DNA of 64,000 nucleotides from Microbacterium jejuense. GTDB taxonomy: Bacteria > Actinomycetota > Actinomycetes > Actinomycetales > Microbacteriaceae. The stretch covers positions 346,510-410,509 of the forward strand of contig NZ_JAEUAW010000003.1 in assembly GCF_019511665.1 (NCBI RefSeq). Direction: 5' to 3'. Position numbers and translations under genes: made by a program. The notes under the pieces were generated by a model. It was not told the origin of the DNA. It saw only the letters and a program-made list of their open reading frames with translations, and searched no databases. Shown one piece after another: positions 17,912 through 26,031 of the stretch; positions within the stretch are counted from its first letter, which is position 1, and each line of letters begins with the position of its first letter.

Positions 17912-19111
17912 ATGCGACAGATCCCCGGAGCATGGCACCGCACCGCGGCCGGTGCCGGCCTCGTCGGCGCCGACGGAGCGATCCGCCCCACCATCTTCGC
18001 CGAGATGTCGGCGCTCGCGGCGAAGACGGGCGCGATCAATCTCGGTCAGGGCTTCCCCGACGAGGACGGACCCGGCGAGGTGCTCGAAGCCGCCCGCTCG
18101 GCCATCGCGGACGGTGTCAACCAGTACCCGCCGGGTCGCGGCATCCCGGATCTGCTGTCGGCCGTCGCCGAGCACCAGCTGCGGTTCTACGGATTGCACC
18201 TCGAACCGGGCCGCGACGTGCTGATCACCGCCGGCGCGACCGAGGCGCTCGCGGCGGCGCTGCTGGCGCTCATCGACGGGCCCGATGACGAGGTCGTGGT
18301 GTTCGAGCCGTACTACGACTCGTATGCGGCGGTGGTCGCACTGGCGGGCGCGCGGCTGGTGACGGTCCCGCTGCGCTGGCCGGACTTCCAGCCCGACCTC
18401 GACGAGTTGGGCGCCGCGGTCACCGACCGCACTCGCGTGATCCTCGTGAACGACCCGCACAACCCCACCGGCGCGGTCTTCTCGCGCGAGGTGCGCGACG
18501 AGGTGGTGCGGCTCGCCCACCGGCACGACGCCGTCATCGTCACCGACGAGGTGTATGAGCACCTCGTCTTCGAGGCACCCCACGTGCCCATCGCGACGCT
18601 CCCCGGCGCCTGGGAGCGGACCCTCACGATCTCGTCCGGCGGCAAGACGTTCTCGACGACGGGCTGGAAGATCGGGTGGATCAGCGGGCCCGCCGACCTC
18701 GTCGACGCCGTGCTCGCCGTCAAGCAGTTCCTCACCTACGTCAACGGCAGCGCCTTCCAGCCCGCCATCGCGACGGGTCTGCGACTGCCCGACGCGTTCT
18801 TCGCCGGCATCGCCGACACGCTGCGCGCCAAGCGCGACCTGCTCGGCGCCGGCCTGCGCGCAGCGGGCTTCGACGTGTCCGCACCGTCGGGGTCGTACTT
18901 CACGGTCGCCGACGCGCGCGGCCTCGGAGCGGTGGATGCCGCCGATTTCTGTCGCTCGCTGCCCGAGCGCGCCGGCGTCGTGGCCATCCCCCTCACGGCG
19001 TTCACGACGCCCGCGCGGCGCGGGGACTACGCCACTCTGGTCAGGTTCGCGGCCTGCAAGCGCGTCGAGGTGCTCGAGGAGGCGGCATCCCGTCTCTCGG
19101 CCATGGGCTGA
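17912..19111 (+). CDS. Class I/II PLP-dependent aminotransferase (methionine/glutamine transaminase or DapC-like)
   Basis: A 399-residue fold-type I aminotransferase. Features are INLGQGFPDEDGP at the start, NPHNPTG-type block DPHNPTGAVFS, VTDEVYEHLVF, and the PLP lysine in SGGKTFSTTGWKIGW. That lysine motif is shared by YbdL/kynurenine aminotransferase-type enzymes and by actinobacterial DapC proteins. The ATG at 17912 is six bases after TACGGT (17900-17905). An omega-amidase-like gene faces it nine bases downstream, which favours a glutamine or methionine transamination role, though lysine biosynthesis cannot be excluded. Confidence 0.85.
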   Translation: MRQIPGAWHRTAAGAGLVGADGAIRPTIFAEMSALAAKTGAINLGQGFPDEDGPGEVLEAARSAIADGVNQYPPGRGIPDLLSAVAEHQLRFYGLHLEPGRDVLITAGATEALAAALLALIDGPDDEVVVFEPYYDSYAAVVALAGARLVTVPLRWPDFQPDLDELGAAVTDRTRVILVNDPHNPTGAVFSREVRDEVVRLAHRHDAVIVTDEVYEHLVFEAPHVPIATLPGAWERTLTISSGGKTFSTTGWKIGWISGPADLVDAVLAVKQFLTYVNGSAFQPAIATGLRLPDAFFAGIADTLRAKRDLLGAGLRAAGFDVSAPSGSYFTVADARGLGAVDAADFCRSLPERAGVVAIPLTAFTTPARRGDYATLVRFAACKRVEVLEEAASRLSAMG

Positions 19112-19120
19112 GCCACCCGA

Positions 19121-19924
19121 TCAGAGCGGCTCGACGCGATAGCGGCGCAGAGTCAGCGCGGGGTTGACGCGTCGGACGCGCGCGATGGCGCCCACGTCGA
19201 GGTGCGCCACCGCCACGTCGGTCGCCGTCCCGACGGCGGCGAGCTCGACACCCTGCGGATCGACGATGAGCGAGTTGCCGACGCCGAGCGGCGGCGGGTG
19301 GTCCGCCGCCGCGACGAAGACCGTGTTCTCGATGGCCCGCGCGTGCAGCAGCGTCCGCCAGTGGTGCTCCTTCAGCGGTCCCCGCACCCATTCCGCCGGC
19401 ACCAGCAGGACGTCGGCCCCCGCGTCGACGAGCACCCGGCCGACCTCGGGGAACCGCAGGTCGTAGCACGTCATGAGCCCGAACCTCAGCCCGCCGGACT
19501 CGAACGTGTGCGGTTCGGCCACCTCGCCCGGCTCGACCCAGTCGGACTCCCGCTGGCCGAAGGCGTCGTAGAGGTGCAGCTTGCGGTAGTGCGCGCGCAG
19601 TCCTTCGCCGTCGACCGCGACGACGGTGTTGCGCACGCGACGACCGTCGCGTGCGCGCTCGAGCAGGCCGGCGACGACGACGACGTCGTGCCGTCGCGCG
19701 ATCCCGGTCATCCGTCGCACAAACGGGCCGTCGAGGTCCTCGGCGTTCTCGGCGAGCGTGTCGTCGAAGGGGTCGACGAAGTAGCTCGAGTACTCGGGCA
19801 GCACGACCAGTCGCGCGCCCCGACCGGATGCCGTGGCCACCAGCTGCTCGATGGCGTCGACGTTGGCCTCGGCATCCGCCGTGGGCGCGAACTGCGCGAC
19901 GGCGATCGCGTAGGTGTCGGTCAC
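19121..19924 (-). CDS. Nitrilase-superfamily carbon-nitrogen hydrolase, omega-amidase-like
   Basis: A 267-residue amidase with the Glu-Lys-Cys triad visible as VVLPEYSSY, YRKLHLYDAF and MTCYDLRFPE. Omega-amidases (Nit2/YafV) remove ammonia from alpha-ketoglutaramate or alpha-ketosuccinamate. The GTG start overlaps the DUF6328 stop by four bases and is preceded by GGGAGG, so the pair is co-translated. It converges on an aminotransferase gene, which matches the known transaminase plus omega-amidase pairing. Substrate is inferred, not shown. Confidence 0.82.
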   Translation of the reverse strand: MTDTYAIAVAQFAPTADAEANVDAIEQLVATASGRGARLVVLPEYSSYFVDPFDDTLAENAEDLDGPFVRRMTGIARRHDVVVVAGLLERARDGRRVRNTVVAVDGEGLRAHYRKLHLYDAFGQRESDWVEPGEVAEPHTFESGGLRFGLMTCYDLRFPEVGRVLVDAGADVLLVPAEWVRGPLKEHHWRTLLHARAIENTVFVAAADHPPPLGVGNSLIVDPQGVELAAVGTATDVAVAHLDVGAIARVRRVNPALTLRRYRVEPL

Positions 19925-20439
19925 TGTCCGCCTCCCCTCTCCCGCGCGCGTGCGCGGATGACGCCCGGCACCACCAGCCACAGGGTGACGAGGATCGCGG
20001 CCAGCATCACGATCGACCACCAGAAGGCCGAATCGCCGACGACCACATCGAACACGAACGCGACGACGCCGACGATGAGCACCGCGACGGTGACGAGCGC
20101 CGTCACCAGAGCCACGTGCCCGTAGCGGACGACGGCAGGTTTGACGCCGTGCTGGAACACCGCGCGGTGCAGCGCCACGGGCGCGAGGGCCACGATCGAG
20201 CTCAGCGCCGCCAGCACCACCAGCGCCAGATATCCCGTGCGCTGCGCGTCCGTCAGGTCCGCGAACGCCGGCTGGAAGGCCAGCGCGAGCAGGAAGCCGG
20301 TGAGGATCTGGGTGCCCGTCTGGAGCACGCGGAGCTCTTGCAGCACTTCGTTCCAGTTGCGATCGGCACGTTCCGCCGGGCTCTCGTCGCGTCCGTCCAT
20401 ACGGTCGTCGTCGGGGTTGTGACGCGGGTCGTCCGGCAT
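19921..20439 (-). CDS. DUF6328 family membrane protein
   Basis: A 172-residue protein with the family signature RNWNEVLQELRVLQTGTQILTGFLL, followed by four hydrophobic segments. The N-terminal 25 residues are charged and probably cytoplasmic. Function is unknown. ATG 20439 has CAGGAT six bases upstream on the minus strand (20446-20451), a weak -10 at the leaderless spacing. It overlaps the amidase gene by GTGA. Confidence 0.83.
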   Translation of the reverse strand: MPDDPRHNPDDDRMDGRDESPAERADRNWNEVLQELRVLQTGTQILTGFLLALAFQPAFADLTDAQRTGYLALVVLAALSSIVALAPVALHRAVFQHGVKPAVVRYGHVALVTALVTVAVLIVGVVAFVFDVVVGDSAFWWSIVMLAAILVTLWLVVPGVIRARARERGGGQ

Positions 20440-20531
20440 GCGTTCATCCTGACGTGGACGCCGCGGCGGAGGCAACCCACCTGCCCCGTGGCGCGGAGCA
20501 CTCCGAACGCGTGCTAAGCTATTCCTTGTGC

Positions 20532-20605
20532 CGCGGGGTGGAGCAGCTCGGTAGCTCGCTGGGCTCATAACCCAGAGGTCGCAGGTTCAAATCCTGTCCC
20601 CGCAA
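20532..20605 (+). tRNA. Initiator tRNA-fMet (anticodon CAT)
   Basis: A full cloverleaf can be drawn: acceptor strand CGCGGGG pairs with CCCCGCA, leaving the C1-A72 mismatch that marks initiator tRNAs. The anticodon stem has the three G-C pairs (GGG-CTCATAA-CCC) needed for P-site entry. The T-loop reads GGTTCAAATCC. The CCA end is not encoded. It is followed at once by a long perfect hairpin. Confidence 0.97.
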
Positions 20606-20610
20606 CAAGA

Positions 20611-20648
20611 GAAGGCCCCTGATCAGGGAAATCTGATCAGGGGCCTTC
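20611..20648. terminator. 16-bp perfect hairpin after the initiator tRNA
   Basis: Arms 20611-20626 and 20633-20648 are exact inverted repeats (GAAGGCCCCTGATCAG and its complement) with a six-base loop GGAAAT. It is the natural terminator of the tRNA gene. No T-run follows, which is common in this GC-rich group. Confidence 0.85.
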
Positions 20649-20779
20649 GTCATGCCACCGCTGCACCCTCTCGGTTGCCGCGCGCGGAGCTGGATCGCGC
20701 ATGGACCTCGTGGCTGCGGGGTCGTCGGCGCAGCCTCGGGTTCGTGACTTTCGTCCTGGCGTGATGCGCGGCGCCCGGC

Positions 20780-21253
20780 TCAGTCCACGGGGTCCATCGC
20801 CCTTGCCAGATCGTCGAGGAACCGGGCGATGACGACCAGCTCGTCGTCGTCATAGCGCAGCGCCATCTCGCGCATGGCCCGCAGTCGCTCGCCGAAGTTG
20901 CGGAAGAACGCCCGCCGCGCGTCGTCGGTCAGCACGACGACGCGGCCGCGACGGTCGCTGGGATGCGCACGGCGTTCGAGGTGCCCGGATGCCTCCAGCC
21001 GGTCGAGCAGCTTCGTGGTCGAGGCGGTCGAGATGCGCAGGTGCTGCGCGATGTCGCGTGGGCTCACGAGCACACCCCGCTGCTCGCGGATGATGAGCAG
21101 CCGCAGGGCCGCGACGTCCGTCGCGTTCATGTCCATGTCGTCCTTCATGCCGCTGTGCATGCGGTCCATGGCATCGCCCATCGCGCGGATGGACAGGAGC
21201 ACGCGCATCACGGCATGTTCGTGCTCGTTCTGCGGCAGCCAACGGTCGGACAT
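20780..21253 (-). CDS. MarR-family transcriptional regulator, probable CrtR-like carotenoid repressor
   Basis: A 157-residue winged-helix protein. VLVSPRDIAQHLRISTASTTKLLDRLEASGHLERRAHPSDRRGRVVVLTDDARR is the MarR recognition helix and wing. It is divergent from the carotenoid operon. In Corynebacterium glutamicum a MarR protein, CrtR, in the same position represses the crt genes and is released by prenyl diphosphates such as GGPP. I chose ATG 21253 because GGGAGGG lies ten bases upstream; an in-frame GTG at 21289 is possible. A palindrome at 21297-21315 probably controls both directions. Confidence 0.85.
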   Translation of the reverse strand: MSDRWLPQNEHEHAVMRVLLSIRAMGDAMDRMHSGMKDDMDMNATDVAALRLLIIREQRGVLVSPRDIAQHLRISTASTTKLLDRLEASGHLERRAHPSDRRGRVVVLTDDARRAFFRNFGERLRAMREMALRYDDDELVVIARFLDDLARAMDPVD

Positions 21254-21296
21254 CGTGGACGTTCCCTCCCAACCGTTGTAGCATCGCACAAATGAT

Positions 21297-21315
21297 TCGC
21301 TAGATAAACTAGCGA
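21297..21315. promoter_or_regulatory. MarR operator between regulator and carotenoid operon
   Basis: TCGCTAG-ATAAA-CTAGCGA is a perfect 7-bp inverted repeat with a five-base centre. The -10-like TAAACT for the carotenoid operon (21305-21310) lies inside it, and a TAGTTT-like -10 for the regulator can be read on the other strand. A bound dimer would block both promoters. The size fits a MarR site. Confidence 0.75.
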
Positions 21316-21333
21316 TCGGGAGGAGCGAGCGAC

Positions 21334-21885
21334 ATGACCGACACCGACCACGTGGTGCTGCTCGACGACGACGGGAACGCCATCGGCACCGCCCCGAAGT
21401 CGACCGTGCACGGCGCCGACACGGCGCTGCATCTCGCGTTCTCGTGCCACGTCCTCAACCGCGAGGGACAGGTTCTCGTGACCCGCAGGGCGCTCGGAAA
21501 GCGGACGTGGCCCGGTGTGTGGACCAACTCCTTCTGCGGCCATCCGCGTCCGGCCGAGCCCGTCGCGGCGGCGGTGCGACGCCATGCCGACACCGAGCTG
21601 AACATCACCTTGGCCGATCTGGAACTCGCGCTTCCGCTGTTCCGCTACCGCGCGACAGACAGCGCGGGGATCGTCGAGCACGAGGTGTGCCCCGTCTACA
21701 CGGCGTACACCGACGATGAGCCCAGACTGAATCCGCTCGAGGCCATCGAGGCGCGCTGGGTAGACCCGGATGATCTCGCCACGGCGCTGGCCGCGACCCC
21801 CTGGGCGTTCTCACCCTGGCTCGTGCTGCAGGCCGAGCACCTGCACCTGTTCGACCGCGCCGCGCCGCGCAGGTGGGCGTCGTGA
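21334..21885 (+). CDS. idi: Isopentenyl-diphosphate delta-isomerase, type 1
   Basis: Interconverts IPP and DMAPP at the entry to carotenoid synthesis. The protein is 183 residues with a Nudix-like fold. The active-site cysteine lies in TNSFCGHP and the glutamate in EHEVCPVY; both are intact. GGGAGGAG stands just before the ATG. It is the first gene of the carotenoid operon and overlaps the next gene, so precursor supply is tied to pigment synthesis. Confidence 0.96.
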   Translation: MTDTDHVVLLDDDGNAIGTAPKSTVHGADTALHLAFSCHVLNREGQVLVTRRALGKRTWPGVWTNSFCGHPRPAEPVAAAVRRHADTELNITLADLELALPLFRYRATDSAGIVEHEVCPVYTAYTDDEPRLNPLEAIEARWVDPDDLATALAATPWAFSPWLVLQAEHLHLFDRAAPRRWAS

Positions 21886-22931
21886 TCGCGGGCGATCCCG
21901 CCGTCGCCACCGCGATCGACGGCTCGCTCGCCCGCATCCGCGAGAGAGCCGAGGGACTGGGCGACGGCTTCGGCGCACTCGCCGCGTCGATCGGACGCGC
22001 CGCCCACGGCGGCAAGCGCGTCCGGCCGGCGCTCGTGACCGCCGCGTTCGAGGCGTTCGACGGAGACGCCTCGTCGCGACCGGCGGTCCTGTCGGTCGCG
22101 GCGGCGTTCGAGCTGCTCCACACCGCATTCGTCGTGCACGACGACGTCATCGACCACGACACCGAGCGCCGGGGCGTGCCCAACATCGGCGGCGAGTTCC
22201 GGGCGCGGGCGCGAAGCGCCGGCGCGGATGCCGCGGGGGCTGCCTCGCTCGGCGACGCGGCGGCCATCCTCGCGGGCGACCTCCTCCTGCACGAGGCGTT
22301 CCGGCTCGTCGCGATGGCTCCGACCGATGCCGCCACGACCGACCGGCTCCTCGCGCTGGTGGACGACGCGATCGTCGTGTCGGCGGCCGGCGAGCTCGCC
22401 GACGTCGAGAACGCCGTGTCTGCGCAGTTCCCGTCGCGGGAGGCCACGCTCGACACCGCCTTCCGCAAGACCGCCGTGTACTCGTTCCGCGCACCGCTGC
22501 GGGCCGGCGCGGTGCTGGCCGGCGCGGACGGCGCGGCACTGCGCGTGCTCGGCGACCTCGGCGGCCGGCTGGGACTGGCGTTCCAGCTCGTCGACGACCT
22601 CATCGGCACGTTCGGGACCGCGGAGCAGACGGGTCGCGACAGCGGCCCCGATCTGCGCGAGACCAAGCGCACGCCGCTCATCGCGCTGGCTCGCGAGTCG
22701 GATGCCGCAGCAGGTGTCGTCGCGGCGCTGGCCCGCGCCGCGACCGGCCCCGTCGCCGTCCGCGAAGCGCAGGTCGTCCTGGCCGAGAGCGGGGCGCGGG
22801 AGCGGCTCGCCGGGCTGATCGCCGAGACCCTCGACGCCGTCCGCTCCGGATCGCGCGACGACGCCCTCCCTCCTCGCGCCGGGCGACTGCTGCGCGGACT
22901 CGCCGACGAGATCGAACGAAGGACTCCGTGA
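21882..22931 (+). CDS. crtE: Polyprenyl diphosphate (GGPP-type) synthase
   Basis: Adds IPP units to allylic diphosphates to give C20 GGPP. GKRVRPAL binds IPP, and the first aspartate-rich motif is HDDVIDHDTERRG. The second is FQLVDDLIGTFG, where only two of the usual aspartates remain. The protein is 349 residues if GTG 21882 is used, which overlaps the idi stop as GTGA. GTG 21873, three codons earlier, is an alternative. Chain length is inferred from the pathway. Confidence 0.92.
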   Translation: MIAGDPAVATAIDGSLARIRERAEGLGDGFGALAASIGRAAHGGKRVRPALVTAAFEAFDGDASSRPAVLSVAAAFELLHTAFVVHDDVIDHDTERRGVPNIGGEFRARARSAGADAAGAASLGDAAAILAGDLLLHEAFRLVAMAPTDAATTDRLLALVDDAIVVSAAGELADVENAVSAQFPSREATLDTAFRKTAVYSFRAPLRAGAVLAGADGAALRVLGDLGGRLGLAFQLVDDLIGTFGTAEQTGRDSGPDLRETKRTPLIALARESDAAAGVVAALARAATGPVAVREAQVVLAESGARERLAGLIAETLDAVRSGSRDDALPPRAGRLLRGLADEIERRTP

Positions 22932-23806
22932 ACACCGCGACCTCGCAGGGCGCTCCCGCCCTCGCCCTGTACGACCGGACGGCGGTGGATGCCGCAGCCG
23001 CCGTCATCGCGCGGTACTCGACCTCGTTCGGCCTCGCGTGCCGCCTTCTCGGGCCCCGGCCGCGCCCGCACGTGCGCAACATCTACGCGCTGGCCCGTGT
23101 GGCGGACGAGATCGTCGACGGCCCGGCCACCGAGGCCGGCTTGTCGGCCGCCGAGGCCGCGGACGTGCTCGACCGGCTCGAAGAGGAATGCCTCGCCGCC
23201 GTCGCGCGGGGGTTCAGCGGCAACCTCATCCTGCACGCTTTCGCGCGCACGGCGCGCGAGTGCGGCATCGGCTCGGACCTGGTCGAGCCCTTCTTCGCCT
23301 CGATGCGCGTCGATCTCGACGTGCGTCGCCACGACACGGCGTCGCACGACGCCTACGTGTACGGGTCGGCCGAGGTCATCGGGCTGATGTGCCTGCAGGT
23401 CTTCGTGAACGCCGGGGGGCGGCATCCCGGCACTCCTCCGCCCGGACTCGCCGAGGGCGCCCGCCGGCTGGGCGCCGCGTTCCAGGACGTGAACTTCCTG
23501 CGCGATCTGCGGGACGACCGCGCGCGCCTCGGCCGCGAGTACCTGGAGCTCGCCTCGCCGGGTGCTCGCGCCGTCGTGCTCGACCGCGTCGATCGCGACC
23601 TGGCCGCTGCGGCACGCGTGATCCCCGACCTGCCCGCCGACTGCCGGCGCGCCGTCACCGCGGCGCACGACCTGTTCGCCGAGCTCGCCGCGCGGCTGCG
23701 GGCAGCGCCCGACGACGACGCGCGCGTGCGCGTCCCCGATCCGGTCAAGGCGCGCCTGGCGGTGCGGGCGATGCTCGGGTTCGCGCCCCGCGGAGCCGGC
23801 GCGTGA
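22928..23806 (+). CDS. crtB: Phytoene synthase
   Basis: Joins two GGPP molecules head to head to give phytoene. The 292-residue protein has the substrate-binding aspartates in ARVADEIVDG and in FQDVNFLRDLRDDRARLGR, plus YSTSFGLACRLL near the N-terminus and YVYGSAEVIGLMCLQVF. GTG 22928 overlaps the crtE stop by four bases and the gene ends in a four-base overlap with crtI. Confidence 0.95.
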   Translation: MNTATSQGAPALALYDRTAVDAAAAVIARYSTSFGLACRLLGPRPRPHVRNIYALARVADEIVDGPATEAGLSAAEAADVLDRLEEECLAAVARGFSGNLILHAFARTARECGIGSDLVEPFFASMRVDLDVRRHDTASHDAYVYGSAEVIGLMCLQVFVNAGGRHPGTPPPGLAEGARRLGAAFQDVNFLRDLRDDRARLGREYLELASPGARAVVLDRVDRDLAAAARVIPDLPADCRRAVTAAHDLFAELAARLRAAPDDDARVRVPDPVKARLAVRAMLGFAPRGAGA

Positions 23807-25356
23807 GCGCGCGCCGCGCGGTCGTCGTCGGCGGGGGCATCGCCGGGCTCGCCACAGCCGCCTTGCTCGCCCGCGACGAGTGGGACGTCACGGTGCTCGA
23901 GGCGCGGGACGAGCTCGGCGGGCGCGCCGGGTCGTGGGAGCGCGACGGCTTCCGCTTCGACACCGGTCCGAGCTGGTACCTCATGCCCGAGGTCTTCGAC
24001 CACTTCTTCCGGCTGCTCGGCACCACGGCCGACCGCGAGCTCGAGCTCGTGCCGCTCGATCCGGCCTACCGCGTGTACTCCGACCCCACGACCAGACTGC
24101 CGCCGCTCGACGTGCGGTCGGGGCGTGCGAACGCCGCGGCGCTGTTCGAGAGCGTCGAACCCGGCGCGGGCGCGCGCCTCGGCTCGTACCTCGACTCGGC
24201 CGCGGACGCGTACGACCTCGCGGTCACGCGGTTCCTCTACGACACGTACGAGACGACGTCCGGACTGCGCGACCCGGCTCTGCTGCGGCGCGTGCCGCGC
24301 CTGGCGCCGCTGCTGACGCGCAGCCTCGCACGGCACGTCGAGAGCAGATTCGCCGATCCGCGACTGCGGCAGATCCTGGAGTACCCCGCGGTCTTCCTCG
24401 GCGGATCGCCCTACGGGGTGCCCAGCCTGTACCACCTGATGAGCCACCTCGACCTCGACGAGCACGTACTGTACCCGCGCGGCGGGTTCACCGAGGTCGT
24501 CCGCGCCGTCGCGCGTCTGGCCGAGGCATCCGGAGTCCGCGTCGAGACCGGCTCACGCGTGACGAGGATCCTCACCGAGGCGGGCCGGGCGACCGGTGTC
24601 GAGCTCGCCGGCGGGCGGCGCATCGTCGCGGACCTCGTGGTCTCGGGGGCCGACCTGCACGCCACCGAGACGACCCTCCTCCCCCGCGAGCTGCAGACGT
24701 ATCCCGAGAGCTGGTGGCGCTCGCGCACACCCAGCCCCGGAGCCCTGCTGCTCATGCTGGGCGTGGAGGGCGCCCTCCCGCAGCTGGCGCATCACACCCT
24801 GCTCTTCGCGCGCGAGTGGCGCGGGAACTTCCGCGACATCTTCGGGCGGCATCGCCGCATCCCGGATCCCGCCTCGCTGTATGTCTGCCGTCCCAGCGCC
24901 ACCGATGCCGGCGTCGCGCCGCCCGGCCATGAGAACCTGTTCGTCCTGGTGCCGGTGCCCGCCGACCCGGGCCTCGGCCGCGGCGGGGTCGACGGCCGCG
25001 GCGACGCCGCCGTCGAGGCCGCGGCCGATCGCGTGATCGCGCAGCTGTCGGCGTGGTGCGGCATCGCCGACCTGGCGGACCGGATCGTCGTGCGCCGCAC
25101 CGTCGCGCCGGGCGATTTCGCGGCGGACCTGGGTGCCTGGCGCGGAAACGCGCTGGGTCTCGCGCACACCCTCGGGCAGAGCGCCATGTTCCGGCCGCGC
25201 AACGCGTCGCGCCGCGTCGAGGGCCTCGCCTACGTCGGCGCCTCGACCCTCCCCGGCATCGGTCTGCCGATGTGCCTCATCTCGGCGGAGCTCGTCGTCA
25301 AGCGCCTGCGCGGCGACCGCACGCCGGGCCCGCTGCCCGAGACGGTGAGGGTGTGA
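23803..25356 (+). CDS. crtI: Phytoene desaturase
   Basis: FAD-dependent enzyme that converts phytoene to lycopene in four steps. The 517-residue protein opens with the dinucleotide fold VVVGGGIAGLATAALLARD and the segment LEARDELGGRAGSWERDGFRFDTGPSW. The C-terminal flavin motif is YVGASTLPGIGLPMCLISAEL. GTG 23803 overlaps the crtB stop. The crtYe ATG starts one base after its stop. Confidence 0.95.
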   Translation: MSARRAVVVGGGIAGLATAALLARDEWDVTVLEARDELGGRAGSWERDGFRFDTGPSWYLMPEVFDHFFRLLGTTADRELELVPLDPAYRVYSDPTTRLPPLDVRSGRANAAALFESVEPGAGARLGSYLDSAADAYDLAVTRFLYDTYETTSGLRDPALLRRVPRLAPLLTRSLARHVESRFADPRLRQILEYPAVFLGGSPYGVPSLYHLMSHLDLDEHVLYPRGGFTEVVRAVARLAEASGVRVETGSRVTRILTEAGRATGVELAGGRRIVADLVVSGADLHATETTLLPRELQTYPESWWRSRTPSPGALLLMLGVEGALPQLAHHTLLFAREWRGNFRDIFGRHRRIPDPASLYVCRPSATDAGVAPPGHENLFVLVPVPADPGLGRGGVDGRGDAAVEAAADRVIAQLSAWCGIADLADRIVVRRTVAPGDFAADLGAWRGNALGLAHTLGQSAMFRPRNASRRVEGLAYVGASTLPGIGLPMCLISAELVVKRLRGDRTPGPLPETVRV

Positions 25357-25357
25357 C

Positions 25358-25711
25358 ATGCCGGGCCTGTACCTGCTCGCCATCCTCGTGAGCGCCGCGG
25401 GGGTCGCTCTCGTGGACCGGCGCCTGCGACTGGCCATGTGGGCGAGCCCCGGCCGCAGCGCGGCCGCCGCCGGAGTCGGCACGGCGTTCTTCATCGCGTG
25501 CGACCTCGTGGGCATCGCCGCCGGCGTCTTCGTGAAGGGCGACAGCCCGCTGCTGCTCGGCGTCGACCTCGCGCCGCATCTGCCCGTGGAAGAGCCGGTG
25601 TTCCTCGCGTTCCTCTGCTACCTCGCGCTCGTGTCGTGGGCGGGCGCGCTGCGTCTGCTCCCTCGTGGGGGGAAGGATGCCGTCACGCCGCGGCAGGAGG
25701 CACGCCGATGA
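25358..25711 (+). CDS. crtYe: Lycopene cyclase subunit, first half of heterodimer
   Basis: A 117-residue membrane protein with three helices. The family motif PxEE is seen as LPVEEPVFLAF. In actinobacterial C50 pathways two small subunits together cyclise the elongated lycopene ends to epsilon or gamma rings. The length and motif fit CrtYe/CrtYc. It begins one base after the crtI stop and overlaps the second subunit by four bases. Confidence 0.9.
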   Translation: MPGLYLLAILVSAAGVALVDRRLRLAMWASPGRSAAAAGVGTAFFIACDLVGIAAGVFVKGDSPLLLGVDLAPHLPVEEPVFLAFLCYLALVSWAGALRLLPRGGKDAVTPRQEARR

Positions 25712-26031
25712 CGTACCTGCTCGTCCTCACGCCGTTCGTCTTCGCGACCGCGGCCGTCGTCGCGCTCACGGCGCGCCGCGCCGGGTTCGGGAGCCGGATG
25801 GCAGCGTCGGGCGCGGCTGCCGGCATCCTGATCCTCCTCACCGCGGTCTTCGACAACCTCATGATCGCGATCGGACTCTTCGGCTACCCCGATGAGCTCA
25901 TCTCGGGCGTGCGCGTCGGGCTCGCGCCGATCGAGGACTTCGCATACCCGCTGTGCGCGGCGTTCCTCGTGCCCGCCGTGCACACGCTGCTCGCACCGGC
26001 GCGCACAGACCCCACGGAGGTGGGAGCGTGA
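25708..26031 (+). CDS. crtYf: Lycopene cyclase subunit, second half of heterodimer
   Basis: A 107-residue, three-helix membrane protein with the matching motif APIEDFAYPLC (PxED). It works with CrtYe. The ATG overlaps the crtYe stop as ATGA, and its own stop overlaps the crtEb GTG. Which ring type is made (decaprenoxanthin or sarcinaxanthin) cannot be told from these residues. Confidence 0.9.
   Translation: MTYLLVLTPFVFATAAVVALTARRAGFGSRMAASGAAAGILILLTAVFDNLMIAIGLFGYPDELISGVRVGLAPIEDFAYPLCAAFLVPAVHTLLAPARTDPTEVGA

Noticed and set aside
20649..20779. Possible integration remnant behind the initiator tRNA
   Set aside because: No integrase, no duplicated tRNA 3' end and no foreign composition are seen; the gap appears empty.
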